Below are positions 47,594-61,700 of a stretch of 64,000 nt of DNA, one piece after another; the stretch's first letter is position 1, and each line of letters starts with the position of its first letter. This DNA is from Gymnogyps californianus (lineage: Eukaryota > Chordata > Aves > Accipitriformes > Cathartidae). The stretch is taken from NCBI RefSeq assembly GCF_018139145.2, contig NC_059480.1:18476428-18540427 (forward strand), read 5' to 3'. A program made the translations under genes and the position numbers. Under the pieces are notes generated by a model, which worked only from the letters and a program-made list of their open reading frames with translations, was not told the DNA's origin and searched no databases.

Positions 47594-50500
47594 CCCTCTT
47601 CTATTCAGCTTTGTCCCTTTGGCCGCTTAAGGACTGTAGGGTGAAATTTGCTCTAGCAACACATGGTACAGGACCTTTCAGCTAATCTGTTTGGTTCCTG
47701 CAATGCAGGGTATACGAAGAGTTAGTAATTGGAGTCATGCTGGGCTGACTTGCTTAAGATAAACACTGAAGAATGGACTAGTGTTGAATCAAAAGTTACA
47801 TTATGAAATTACTATGCTTCCTTCTTTGTAAGATGTTTAAGATGAACAGACACCAGACTCAGAAACAAAATGACAGAAACTCCACATTGATATATGAGTC
47901 AAATGTAAAATGACCATAAACTGTAATTTACTTAAATTTATTGCAGGAGTCAAATATGGGAAAAATAAAGAAGACCTACAAGGAGTGGGCTTGTGTATAA
48001 CATTTGGTCAGTTTTTCCTTTGGTATTGGACATAATTAGCTCAGCTCTCCTGTTACCTGGTGATTAGTCTGGTGGGTTTTTGTTGTGTCACTAGGAAAGC
48101 GAAAAAGATATATTGCAGTGATTAGAAACAGGTACATATCCTTTCTGTTTATCGAGGGCTTGTGGTTGCAGATTCTTTGAAATATGCAAAATACACTCAG
48201 GTCTGTGCCAAATCCAGATCCCTGCTGTGTCCCACAGTGTGCTCCCATATAACGCTAGGGAACTGCAGCATGTACAGTATATTTTGCCTCTTTTAAAGTA
48301 ACATGGGGTTGTGTGCGGAAACACACATCACTTCCAATTTCCAAGTGCAGGGTTGAATGGAATCAGAGGGCTAGATTGCATCACCTTTCCTCCACCGAAC
48401 ATCTCTCTTGAAATCAGTGACGCAACTTGACAACGTAGGGCTCCCCTCAGCTTGAGTGGAAATAGGGCAGCTTGCTCCAAACTGATGGTGGTTGAAAGGG
48501 AAATAGACTGAGCCTAATCCCCAGACAAGTGCGTTAAACTGGGTGGTAAGGTATTGGGGTGGAGATTAAGAAAGTTTGGATTTGGTTGGAGCATTGATTG
48601 CTGGAACATAATTTGTTAAAACATTTTTTGCATATATTTGAAAGCTGCTTGTGAGAAGTATGGTTAAAAGCTTGGTTAAGCAAAAACAGGCAGCATTTGT
48701 TATTGGTAATTCATATTTATTGCACTGGATTTTTGTATCAAGTATAGATAGTTTATGAAGATTCCATCTTTATCCCAAAAGCTATGTTTTCGACAGTACA
48801 CAAAGAAAGCTGTAGGGGAAAAAGACACAGGATTCAAAAAAAAATAAAAGGTAGATTGTCTATGGAGGACTAATCTAATGAAGACCATGGCTGCAGAACA
48901 TGCAAACAGACATGCAAATACCAGTAGAATTACTCATAAAAGTGAGTTTACTTTCCTGCAGGGAGGAGAGATGCTCTGGGCGAAGTCGCCTTCCGGATCG
49001 TTTCAGTTCATAAATTCAGGACCTGGGACAATTCCCCAAAGATTTAGAGGCACGGGATTTTGTGTCCCAGCACATCTCACTAATATTTGTGGCTACAGAC
49101 TTAAAACCAATAGCGTCTCATTGTATATTGAAGAAAAAACCCAAATGCCTTTAAGAGCTGGGTAATGGGAAGAGGATCCAGAAATTTCTGTACAAACAGA
49201 TCTAAAAGCACTTTGCCTAGGATTTCTGTTCACTAAAAAGGACCTCAGGGACTAGGAGAGTCTTTAGAGAAGAACCGCAAATGATAGGTGATGACCAGAT
49301 AGAGTTAGAGAAAACAGGATTTTTCAGCAAATTTAGCAGATAAGAATCAGAAGATATGTGAAGAAGATAAACTTTAAAAGGGTACAAATAGCTAGGAATA
49401 CATTCCCACATGGTTAACTTCAGTCATATGTTCTGTTGCATGCAGGCAGCAAAGAAGTTACTGCTGTATATATTCTTTATTATCAACTTTCTTAAATGGC
49501 AGGATCCCTCAGAATCACTGGGCTATTGTTCTAACTTTTAATTTATTGCAATGCAGGGGTTTCAGAACCCAGCTGAACAGGAAAAACATCTTACAGTGCA
49601 ATTCACTACAGTATTTCTTGATTGTTGACTATTATGCTAGTTACACAGAAAGAGTAAAACCAGGTGCAGATGGAAATATTTTGGAAATCTTTCAAAAAAT
49701 AAACAAAAAAGTTGGATGGCTAAAAGTGAAATCTCAGCGGCTGCCTTCTGATCTCAAAGAAGTTGAAATGTCAAGGCTGTTCAGTGGAAGTACCTTGTAT
49801 GTGTTTGGCCTAGCACTAAATCCCAAGGTCTCTTTGAATGCCTGGGAATGCTCGCTCAGCCTTGGATTACTGTGTACAGCAGAGATATCACAAAAGGGAC
49901 TGACCTAGCAGTAGAGAGAGGCTGATCCCTCCCCACTCTAAACCTCCATTTCAGGAACAGGATGACATCCTACACCCAAAATGATTGTAATTAATCTTGA
50001 AAGCTGCTGGGCGCCACTTCCCATCTCTTCAAATTCAAAGACTGCTGATTTCCTGACAGAGTTAGCCTCTTGAATGGGTCTTGGAATAGTGATAAAAACA
50101 ATTCATGACGTGAATACCAGAAATTGTCCTTCATCACGTTGGCTGGAAACCTCACTGTTAAGAGACTACTTGAGAGAGCTAAGCACAGTCTGCCTTGGTA
50201 ACTTCTCCCTACCAGCAAAGAGTGCTTTCTGAGCAGGGAATCTGAGTTCGCAGCAGCACAGTCATTGCCTTGGTGTCCTGCTTGACATCATGCCTTGGTG
50301 AAGGGTTGAAGATTCATCTGCCAAGTGTTTGGGATAGACTCCGAGTAGCAAAGATTCATGTTGGGTCTAAGTCATAAGTAGTCATCTAGAGGTTCTCCCA
50401 GAGATGACCATATAGCAAGTACTGGCATTCAGTGGATAAATCTGATGTATTTGAGGTTTGTAACTCCTATTCACTTTGCTCATTACACTTGAATCTTGCA

Positions 50501-53500
50501 AAGAAATCCATACAATTTATAAAACCTCTAAGTGGAACTTGCTATTTTGGCACCTCACAAAGTCTGCTAGGCACTTGTGCAGGCACAGAGGAAACCAGCT
50601 TACCTGTGACCCTCTGTAGTGTAAACAGGTACCAGCACAGGAATGGGGAGAAAACCTGCATGGGCAGAAGGTGGGGCATAGGCATTGCTGCATAAGGAAC
50701 CATTGTGTCTGGTCTCAGTCTGCCAATGCTGGACACATTTGATGATATATCAAAGAAATGGCACGTTCTCTTCAATTTCCATCATTATACTGTCTGTCCC
50801 CAACTGTCCTGTGCTCTGGCCTGACTTTTACTATTAAAATACTCGTGCCCCGCTTTCTTCTGTATTTTCCTGCTTATATCTTGCTCAGCAGTGTGAACAA
50901 ATCTTTATGCAGTGTGCTTATTCTGTTGGATATCATTCCCCGTGTCCTTCAGTCTGCAATTAAATGTTTTATCTCGTACATGCTGTGTAAATTCTGTCCT
51001 GAGTATTTAGTGTTTTTCCCTCAGGAGAATTCCTTCCTTGTGTAAGTATCCAACTTAATGGTGCAGTGGTACCACTTGCACAGAAGAGCTCTTTCATTCT
51101 CCTCTGGAGTTATTGCATCAGGTTTGAAGGTAGCTTTCAGGAACGGTATAGGCAGTAGGTGCATTCTGGATGGCACCTCCTGTCACAAGGTGATGAAGAG
51201 CTGACATGGGTTCACTGGCAACCCACAGGACAGGACATTCTTGTGTTATGTTTCTCTGCCTTGGTAACGTGATATGATCTGTGAGGTCTGGAGACTTGAC
51301 TTCTGATTGATCACCAGCTTAGATGTTTCCAGCTCATGGGAGCTGGAAGTTGGGAGAACACCACCAGCACGAAGATCTACCCCATGTTCCCATGGGAGGA
51401 TCGACCCTCCTGCTCTCCTGAGAGCCTGGGAATGCCTTGTGCTGACCAAGAGCCATCTCTGAGCATATCCTTCAGAGCTGGGCAGCGTGGGGGAATGCCT
51501 TCCTTGCAGGGGCTTTAAATGCTAACTTTAGCCGAAGTATTTGAAACAGTGCTTAACTGATTTGGCTTGTGCTGGTTTGTGTATAAAACTTAGGGCTCTG
51601 TAATGCACGACGCGTGAAGTGCCACTTTATGGAGGTGTCCTGGCTTTGTTTTGAGATATAAAAGGTAGCTTTCAAATTCTGTTAAGTGGTTTTAGGACAT
51701 TGCTGAATTTATTAGCTGCTATAGACAAAAACTGTATGCAATTCACATGGAAGACCTACTCCCAGCATTTAATTTAGTAATAGATAAAGTCTCCTCATAA
51801 TTCTGAAACTATTTAAAGAATTGCTGATGGCTCACAGAAAACTCTGGAAAATATTCTGCTTAGGAAGGGTTCCCTTCCTAGTATGTTTTTTCTGCTTTTC
51901 ATCTTCACTTGTCCTTCATTGCACTTAATGAACACATGAGTTTTGTTTTGTACCTCACCTGGAGCTAATCTCAAATTGGTTTGTAAAATTGTAGTTGTCT
52001 CCATAACATTCAGTTGATGCCAGAGACAAAATGGCCAAAGGTCAGGGTAGTTGAGACCTGAGTAAAACAGTGCTTCAAAAGTCACTACAAAGCAGGTAGG
52101 AGAGTTATTCTGGATTTTAGACTCATTGATGTCCCACATTGACCTTTTAACTTAAAGAAGAAAAAAAGAAAATAACAAAAAACCTGTTATGCTTTATTTT
52201 TATGAAATGCTCTGAATATTTCCTGCTTCTCTCAGGACCACCGAAAGCATCACTTTGCAACATCACCATTCCTATCAGTGGCTTCTCAGATACTTCCAGA
52301 AATCCAGGAAGTGCCAAGACTTTCAATATGGGAAGAGTTAACACTTGAACATGTGGTTTTTTGGTTTTTTTCCCCTTCCTCTGTGATCTCACCCTGGTTC
52401 TCGCTTTGGAGTAACTGGGGCCAATCTCGGTTCTGCTAACGTTGAGGATTCGGTCCATCTCGCGGCTCCTGAGTTTGTGCAGTTAAATGAGAAAAGTCGC
52501 AGCTTTTATTGTCCTTACATCAGCCCAGCTCCTGAAGGAAAGGATGTAAATGTGGTCTGTGAAGGCTAAAGAGTTAAAAGGTTGAAAGGAAGCAATGGTT
52601 TTAATTGTGATTTAAGAAGCAAAGCAAAAGCCCAGACCTACGCAGCCCTTTTGCTGTTTGCAGTCTGAAGCAGGTACTTGGAGCGGCCGTGCTGACGTGC
52701 TGCATGTGCTGGCTCGCTCTCTCTTCGCATCGTGGAAGTCGGGGGCCTGACCTTGGCCACCTCTCCAGGTGCTACAAACCCAGAAAAAAGTGACTAAGCA
52801 CAGTTCAAAGAAGAGTTCAAATATCTTGAAACCTTGGCCAGGCTGTTCATGATGGTCTCAAAGTCTCTCTGTGGCTGGTGGGTGAAGGGGGCTGTTTCTG
52901 TGGGACATTTTTCATGCAAACCAGTGGCAGAGGGGCTTGGATGGGGAGAGCTCCTAGAGGCAATGCCTGGTAGTACGTAGTATTTTGTGGATCGTTACCC
53001 TTTAGAGGTGCTTGTTGTTTGTTTGAGCAGACAGTTTTTCCTCTTTTGAAGTTGTTGCAACATTTACTAAAGTCATATTTATGCTTGGATGGAAAAGTTG
53101 CTGCTCTGCACCCTGGGGACTTGTCCCGCTCTCTTGAGATACAGGATTCTGATTCCTTTTGCCAGAGTCTTTCTGTGAGGTTATGTCAAGGAAGAGGCCT
53201 TTAGAGAAGGAAAAAGCTATTACTTGCTTAAAAAAAGGTGTAATTAGTTGCATTTCGGTTGGCTAAAGGACCATCATGTGATAATTTCAAAATTTGGTTT
53301 CCTGGTAAACAAGTTAATGGATTTATGCTCAGTTGCACTGCACTATCAAAAAGCAAAATGGCCCTAGGGCACAGAAGTAAAATTTAAGCACTTTCCTTGT
53401 TATTTTAATAATAAGGAAAATTGTGTAAAATAAAACACACTGTCTGATTTTCTGAAAAATAGCTTGGCTTCCTGCGGTGCAAAAGTAACCTCAGCTGAGA

Positions 53501-53654
53501 ATTAAAGCCACCCACCTTTGTCTTCAGTCTCCAGAGCAGACAAATAACTCGCTCTTTCCATGGTTCCACTTTTATTTTTATATTAAACTCTTCTCCTCTT
53601 CTCCATCTTGCTCTTTTTTTGCTTTCCCACTTGCTCTTTTCTCCCACTCAGTCA

Positions 53655-53692
53655 TTCTCTTTTCTCTCTCTCTTTTATTCTCTCTCTATCCC
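53655..53692. repeat. CT-rich pyrimidine tract
   Basis: This is a nearly pure TC tract (TTCTCTTTTCTCTCTCTC and onward) broken by two As. It is low-complexity intronic sequence. No convincing exon follows it. Confidence 0.8.
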
Positions 53693-56600
53693 AAGAGGGA
53701 CACTTCTGTAACACTTGAGCCGTGGATGTACACACACATGCCAAAGAGAAACAGAAATGTTTGGGCTTGGATCAGGTCCTTCATTTAAAGGCATGTGTTA
53801 AAGATCTGTGATGGCCTGTAGCTACTTCCAGCAGCTTTCCCAAGTCTCAGTGTCATTTTCTGCCTCAGTGCAACTTATATTTGTTTTGTGTCCCCCCCTA
53901 TTACTGTCTGCAGCCCCTCTGGCTGTCCCTTCTGTAACTGAGACCCTCCATTGTAGACACTGTCCTCGCCTGTTTGCCCACGATCACACATGAGAACCTC
54001 AGCCTTGATGAAGACCCATGCTCTACTGTAGCACTGCTATTAGCAACAAAACGTGCATGTAGGCTAAAGGCCTCATTTGTCTCTCTTTATGCAAGTTTGT
54101 CATACTTTTGCAAGGTGCTAAATATTGCTTTGCAGATAAGAGCAGCAGTGTGGTACCCCCAGGGCAGGGGAATGGGAAAGAGCTGTAATTATTTGCTGGC
54201 AGCCGGTAGGTAGTTGGCTGTTTTCTGGCTGGAGCAAACACTTTGCAATCTGCTTTGAACTCTTCTGTATCTCCCTGAGGGGTGAAGACAGTGTGAGAAA
54301 TAGTGGTTAATACAAAAAACTTGGTATTAGATTTTAAGTTGACTTAACACTCTTGCTAGTGTTTGTCTTCTCTCCTGAGAATGATGGTGCTTGAAGGTGA
54401 GATGGAAATAAGGGACAGTGTGTATGCATGCTAGAGAATTACCTTCTGCTGTTTCATCATTGAAGAGTTGCATTTTTAAGTTGCGTGGTCCTAAAATTCG
54501 CATACGGTAAGGTATGAAGTGAACTTGCTTGGACTGTCTCTCTGCATTTGTGCTAGGACTGACTAGGGTTGCTGAAGACAGAGAAGAGGGATTTGCTGCC
54601 AGTGTGTTCCCTTGCATACTGTTCAAATACATTCAACTCAACTTTCTAATTCCTGGGCAAAAACGTGACATGACTTGCTGGGTTGGCAGTTTTTATGGAG
54701 CATTTACAGGCTGAAAGGGCCTTTTCCTTCTCTTCCAGCTCTTTCTTGCTAATCCTTTTTTGTTTATAATTTTCCTCAATAAAGAAGGAAAAAAGTTCTT
54801 TGAACTGTTTTGTCGTAAAGAATGAGATCATCAGTGAAAAAATAAAAAAAAGGAACAGCTTGTTCTTTGTTCTTCTGTGAGGTGCCACCATTCTCCTTTG
54901 ATTTTAGCATCATATCAGTGTTACACACACAAGGTTTTGGAGTGGGTTCAAACAAGCCAGATTCTCAGATCAAGGAGCCGAACCTTCCCCAAAACTGCTG
55001 TGTGCCTAGTGCAGCATCGTGCTGGGGGAGACCTGCCTTTCGTAGCTCTATCACTTGGTAAGCTTTGAGAGGGGATCCAGGCTTCTAGAAAGATGGAGAA
55101 TACAGGTCCATTATGTTCTGCCATTCTAGCAGCCTACGTGATGGTAAACAAAAAGGGAAATTGTCTTCTCTGTGTGCAGTGCCACAAGGGCATCAGAACT
55201 GTGTTGTTTGCAGTAAGGTGGCAACAAATCCTGTCCCTCTTGCACAGAGCGTTGGCCCAAGAGGAGCTTTGGTGGCTGAGTGCCCAGCCCTTTCCCTATT
55301 TCGACTTGCAGATCTCGGGAGGAGAGCTCCTCTTTGCAAAGGGCCTCATTATTGGGTTTTGCAATGCCATAGTGTGATTTCAAATAATACTCCTGTCTCC
55401 CATCCATCTCTGTTGCCGCATCTCTGCAGTTGCAGAGAGGAGCTAACAGGGTACAGCTGGTCAATAAAACATGCGTTGCTTGATTCTAAACTGCATTCCC
55501 TGTTGCTAAACGTCTCCCACGTAGCAGCTTTGTAGTGGTAGAGTTTGAATGGGATGACAATTTTGCACCCACTTTCAGATGAAATGCTTTTAAATGAAAA
55601 AATCGCAGAGATCCTGAGTGAAAGAAGCCATCCAAGTGCCTTCAGCATTTTTCATTGCAATAGATGCTCCCTTCAGCCTTTGCTTTAATATCAGCAGATG
55701 AAATGTCTGGCTTAATCTCCTGTACATTCTTATGTAAATTCCTTTTAAAAAAATATATCCTTAAACTGGTAGTGTATACCTAGCTTTAGGGGTTGTTGTG
55801 CAGATTTAGCTTCACTGTAGGAGAATTTTAAATTTGGGGTGAAGCAAGTCTGTGGTTTGTAAAGTACTTGTTTCTGTAAGAAATTTAGGGTATAAAGTAT
55901 ATACGATGGAGAGTTACATGCCAAGATTTGAAGTCTCTATTTGCTGGAAAAGTAGATTTCTTCATCAAAATGAAAGTGGAGTAGACCGTGTGTAGTAGCC
56001 TGTCGTGTGTGGGCCATGTGGTGTCCATCCTTTCCCCCTTTTCTCTGCTCTCTCTGACAAGACTTTTTCAATAAATGAGTGCCAGTTTAACTCTTTTCCT
56101 GTCATTCAGGCCACATTTTCTTTTTTTCCTTGGGAAATAACACAAGACTCACAATGTGAAATGTTCCTTTTGTGACTTTGTCATAAAAATTAATGAGACT
56201 AGAACAACTGTTTGTGGACCTGGAAGAGAATCCTAGTGAATAGTATTTCTCTATCCACAAAGCTCTTTCATTTTAATTAGCAAATAAACCAGGAGAGAGC
56301 AGTAGGCAGGTATTTCTGTGCAGGCTTAGGCTGGTATTTTGTCTAACATGTTCAAAAGCAGTGATTTGAGAGAAATCAGATTGGTTGATCGCTGTGCTGT
56401 ATCTTCAAGTTCTCTTGGTCTGAATTTTTTGGGGGTGAGGGAGATAGGGTGATTCATACTTGAGCAAGACAAACCCAAGAGCTGCCAGTTTGCATTATGT
56501 CAATGTATGTAAGAAAATATTTAGATAGAATTTCCATTAAAAGTTCAAAAGCAGGGGGCTCACGCTGACCCCAGCTTTTAGAAGCTCTGGTGGGAAACCT

Positions 56601-58370
56601 GAATGAAATTTAACTCTGCTCAATGTGTTTTCGTTGGCTGACTCCATGTTTTATTATCTCATGCAATGAGATCTTTCTTGGTTTGTCGATTTTCTACCAA
56701 GGACAAAAAGTTCATGTATGTAACAGTGCACATATTGAATTAAAGTACGATTAAAGGCATGATGTAATGACTCCCTCTCCTTTTCCTTTAGTCAATATTT
56801 GCCTGCAGGGTCAATACATTACAATATTGACTTCAAAGTATTCAATATTTTTTTACCTTCTAAGCGTGTTGGCTTCGAGTGCATGTAATATTAAACCTGT
56901 TGGTTGAACTGTTGGTCTAAGACTTACTGTCTAAGTACTTTCAGGCTTGGATGCCTAATCCGTGTAGAGCAGCTTTCGAGGCATGTGATAATATCACAAC
57001 ACAGCTGTAGGCAGCTTTCTGAGGTGAACCATTTAATCTGCAGTCTTTTCTCCCAGCTTCCTAACGAGTGGTGGAATTTGTCCCTTGGTGTGCGATGGGA
57101 TTATTGCCCTCTCTCCCTGCTGCCATCGTATTTGCTCTCTGCAGGACCTTCCAGTGACTGTAGGTTATGTGGACAAATCTAAACCCCAGCACTCCTGCCT
57201 TCCATGTGTGTTTCTGCTGCCTTTATATCTGTGCTCTGTCGAGTGTACAAAAGCAGCTCAAAAAGCAAGATAATACTTCACGTACTCAAAGTGCTGTGCA
57301 AACATGACTTAATAAAGTTAAGTTAAAACTGTTACGAATTCAAACAGTCGCACAGGGCAGGTTGGTGCTCACTTGTCTGAACTCCCAACTGGGGGCACAG
57401 TGGGCTGGGTGGCTCTCCTAATATGAGCTTGAACCTTCTCCACGCTTCCTCTTCGCCTATATACATTTCCATTACCACTCTGCTGAAATCTAGCACCGGT
57501 ACCCATCAGAAGGGCACACAGGCAGATGTACTGCATAATGACGGCAGCTATGAACCATTTATCCTTCAAAAACGTGACACTCTAGAGAAGGGTTTTGGTA
57601 ATATTCTTTGCAAGGCGTATAAACAAACAGGATTCTCACCAGCGTGATATCTTATTACATTGTCTTTTTAAAAAAATTAAGGAAAGAAAAAATATTTATA
57701 GATACCAAGAAGTTAGTGAATTCCTCTAAAGAGCCAAATGTTATAATTAGGAACCCGCTGCACTTAGAACTATTCTACAAATAAGCACCTCAAATCTAGC
57801 CTAGTCCTTCCAGAGAAAACAAAGGTCAATAAGCTTCTTTGAGGATTAGCAAACCAGAATTTCTTGGACCAAGGTACTAATTACTTCCAAAGCTGAGGAT
57901 GATCACTACTTCCAAATCCGAATTATTGCCAAAACCTCATGATAAACCTCAGTAGTACTCCCCTCTAGCCTAACTTTTGAATTAAGATACTTCTAGACTG
58001 GACTCTAATTAAAGAATAAAAAGCCTAATCTGAAAGGAAGGCAGAATAACAGTGGGAATATTCTGCATAGCCTGATCCAAAGTCATTGAAGACTTCCCAG
58101 GTCACCAGCAGCAATTTGGGCTCAACCAGGGTGAAGTGGAAACAAGTGCAGCTCTGAGAACCCAAAACCATATGTGACCGGCTGCTCCATGCCTGGGAAA
58201 TGGTGTCCTGCATTGCCTGTGTGCTTGTAAGGTGAGGTCCCACATTTCTTCCTTACTGTTGTCTGACAGCAAAGGGATGAGGACTGGGCTCACTATTACA
58301 AGCTCCTAGTTGGAAAGACGTATCCACATGGTTTTTAAGGGTTTTCACCTATCCACCGCTGTGCTTTAGG

Positions 58371-58402
58371 ATTCACTCGTATGTGTATTCACTCGTATGT
58401 TG
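58371..58402. repeat. Tandem duplication, two 16-bp units
   Basis: ATTCACTCGTATGTGT and ATTCACTCGTATGTTG are adjacent and differ only in the last two bases. It lies about 210 bp upstream of the next exon's acceptor. Confidence 0.85.
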
Positions 58403-58615
58403 GAGCCACAGTGGCTGTGAATTTGGTAGCGTCCTGAGAGACCATAGTTTTCATCTTAGATGGAAGAGGTGGAAAGAAGTACCATTTTTGTGAGATCTAG
58501 GCATAAGGCCAAAAAGGTTACGGTAGCACTGGCAGAGGGGGGAGAGGGGTCAGAGTTAAATGTGTCAGCAGTTCATTTCTACCTGCAGCCTACTGACTTC
58601 CTTGTGCAATTTCAG

Positions 58616-58728
58616 GGAGCTTTGAAGTGGGTGTTCACATCGCGGATGTAAGCTACTTTGTACTGGAAGAAACAGCACTGGATAAAGTAGCGAGTGAAAG
58701 AGCAACTAGTGTCTATTTAGTGCAAAAG
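58616..58728 (+). CDS. DIS3L2: DIS3L2 exon, RNB domain core
   Basis: This 113-nt exon runs from acceptor CAATTTCAG to donor AAAAG|GTAAGG. Its first two bases complete the Gly codon after LPD, and it ends in phase 0. It encodes [15 protein letters not shown], then [20 protein letters not shown] and QK. The V-H-I-A-D-V-(S/A)-x-(F/Y)-V block is the second hallmark of the RNB fold, and RATSVYL is likewise shared across the DIS3 family. Human DIS3L2 continues with VVPMLP, which must lie in the next exon beyond 64000. Relative to human the loop after the YFV block differs (LEETA for PEGSD), as usual for this surface. The minus strand shows nothing. Confidence 0.98.
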
Positions 58729-61700
58729 GTAAGGGTAACTTTCCCTTTTTTCATCTGACAACTGTGTCTTCCATTTACCATAAATTCATTTTAAAGGTTC
58801 ATTTTCAGATGCCTGCAATCAAAATCTGGCTATTATTGCAGCAAACGTACAAAAATGAGTAAATTAGTGCAAATGCAAGAGCTAACATAGCTGCTGACTA
58901 CCTCGGAGCTTACGGAAGGAGCACGGGGTGAAGCAGCAGTTCGTGACCCTGTGTCTGTGGGCAGAGACCCGGGTGTGCCAGGGCTTGCCAGCTCTGTGTG
59001 AACGGGACTCTGCTGATCTGGAGCTGGTTCAGGGCCCAGAGCTGCATAGCTACGTTTGCACCATGCTGACCTGAGATAAGCCTGACAGACCCAAGCTGGC
59101 TCATCTGCTTTGCTGTTGGGAGCTTGAAATTTGCAGATGTGGTGGTGGTGGTGGAGAGTTTTGTCTTTGTCTTCAGTGCAGTAGTAGTAGCTAATCCCTC
59201 CCAGAAGTGGATGCATAGCAGAATAGGGTGTAAAACACCCTGTGCAATCTCACATCTTGAGGTACAACAGAAGGTTCACACTCTTATTTTATCTGGGTAT
59301 CCCAAATACTGGAGAAATGGCGTTCTTTCATCATGCAATGAAAAGATACTTGAAATTGTACAGATTTTAGTGTAACAATCAAATGTGAAGCTCAAGTTTA
59401 AAGTTGACTTCCAAACTTTAAAAATGAACAGGTTCAAGTTTAACGTTATTGGAAAGGAAACATCCAGGTTTTGTCTGTGGCTGTCTCATTTTCGGTTAAA
59501 TGTGCAGAAACACTTCCTAGCTCATCAGATACCGCTGGCACTGTGTGTGCAGGGAAACTGGGAAGCTTGGCTGTCACTGTCCTGTGTCGGCTTGAGGCAT
59601 CAGCTGCATGAAGAGGAGTGTTGAGGCAGTCTCATAGGAGCAGACTAATCTGCCTCTCCCCACACTCCCATTCAGTCAGGCTGAAGTCCTTGTGTCCACA
59701 GCCCTTTCTGGAATGAGAGGGCATCTTTTATATAATAAATAAATATATTTACATACTTGCTACTTAGGATTAGGAGTGATTTTTCCCTTCCCTTCCTGGT
59801 TGTTCACAGGGTTGCTATCCAGGGAGGGTATTGTAATGATGCTTGTTTCAGTAGCTTATTGTGTCCTCTCCACACTTTCTAGATGATAAAATGATTTATT
59901 TCACCCTATTGAAATCAAATTAGTCATTTGATATCAAGCTGTTAACCTTTAGTAGCTGTTCCGTAACTTGCCTTGGGTAGAAATAGCAAGGCACAGCTTC
60001 AGGGGGTCTCAGTGAGTCTGGTGGATTTTACGTCTCTGTGGGTATGGGTTGCATGGAATAGCCATGATAGCAATGCAGAAGTGCCCAAGCTGGGTCTGTG
60101 GTAGTGAGACCAACAGCACACACACAGGTGCTGCAGTGCGGGACCAAGGAGCGGCCGCGCTGGGAAACACCAGTTACCAGTGACTTGGTGTTCTCCAGGA
60201 GCAGGAAGCAATGCGTATCTCATGGAAACAGCAGTTCTGGCACTAGAGCCTTCCCAATCCTACAGTGTCTCTAGTGATAAGCCCTTGGCTTCTGCGGTGC
60301 TCTGCTTCCCCCTCTGATGGATGACTCAACGGCTGTAGCTCACTATGGGAGATGTGGGCTGGCCCAGGGGGGTTGTCACTGCAGGGCAGCAAAGCTGTGG
60401 TCCAGGAAGATGTTGTGGCAGTATTTCCAAGTCAAAATACTGTGGTTTGAAGGCATGTGATTTTTTTTTTTTAAAGAGAGAAAGAAGATTTTTATATAGA
60501 AAAGAGACATTTTTCATGAAAACCTAGTTGAATTCAAAAGCTAATTGGATTTTCTTTCAAAGCACTTTTCCTCCCAGCGGTACCAGTCAGTCACGTGCAA
60601 TGCCGACATAAGTAATCTGTTGCCCGTAATCTTCAATTGCTCTTGAACTACCCTGGCCCAGCAGTCAGGATTAGTGTTTTACCCACATTTCTGCCCTGCA
60701 GAAAACATATTTTAAGAATGCAGACTAGGTTAGATGATGAAATGGTCAATATTTTAGTTGCAAGAGGTGAAAAGGAGAGAGAGGATGGGCAAAGAAAGCA
60801 GCCAGGATGTCTGAAACAAGATGGTAGCATGACTCTTGTAGAAAATATGCTTTCCTTTGATGGAACTGTTTCCTAAGACAGCTGTGATTCTGCTAGAGGT
60901 TAGCACCATGCTAATCCTCCCAAAGAAGTTAAATAAAGCCACATATTTAATTTTCCTGAGCCATGTATCCAGAAGGGGAGTTATTGTGTAATTGCTAGCA
61001 GTCTATTTAATAAAAGTCAAAAGTTTTTGAAATAAGAGTGTATCAGGTTTTAAGAAGCAAGAAAACCTAAACAGTTTCCTCTTTTTTGGCACATCTTACA
61101 GTGTTATTTTAGGTGTGAAGCAGCTCGAGTGAGAGGTCAGCCATAAATCCCTATAATATTTTATTGGTCCTATTTTATACTGGAGATCAAAGATCAGAAC
61201 TGTAAGCCTATCTTCACATTGAGTCCAAGGACTTAGAGACATTCACTTTTGACACCAGCAGGTTGTCAGGGTGTTGATATTTTGATAATCTCAGGCTGAG
61301 TAACAAAGAGTTGCTCGAAATCTGAATTCATGGAAGTGTTGATACAAGTCTTGAGCAGAAATCTTGGCTCGTAAACAAATTGCCTATTTCCTTTGAGTGT
61401 CTTTTAGTGTGTAAGCAAGAGGCTTGCTGAGCCCACCCCATTGTTGGACCTCGGCGTCCTCCTCCCAGCTCTGGGGAGAGCAGCTGATGGAAACTCTCAG
61501 TTAATACAATCCCTCCCTGTCGGACCGGCGGTGGGTGAAGGGGTCACCCCCAGAGTCAGCGGTGGTCGTAACCAACTGAACCAAGGCTGAGTGGGCAGCC
61601 AAAGCAGGGCATCAGCAGAATGGGGTTGTTTGAAGGGAGCAAAGCTGACCGTGCGACTTTGTGCAAATAAGGGGCTTTTCTTAACCAGAGTTTGCTCCCT

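Larger units (their letters stand above)
40578..58615 (+). other. DIS3L2: DIS3L2 intron, about 18.0 kb
   Basis: This is the largest intron in the window, from donor GTATGA to acceptor CTTGTGCAATTTCAG. It contains a GT microsatellite (41303-41324), a 10-bp tandem duplication (47574-47593), a pyrimidine tract (53655-53692) and a 16-bp tandem duplication (58371-58402). Minus-strand exon-like signals at 52393-52468 and 57377-57584 are reported as low-confidence findings. A plus-strand open frame of 120 codons at 49546-49908 has no recognisable domain. I see no LINE fragment here. Confidence 0.88.

Noticed and set aside
49546..49908. 120-codon plus-strand open frame, possible retrocopy
   Set aside because: It looks moderately protein-like but has AT-rich codons, no recognised domain, no poly-A tail and no splice context.
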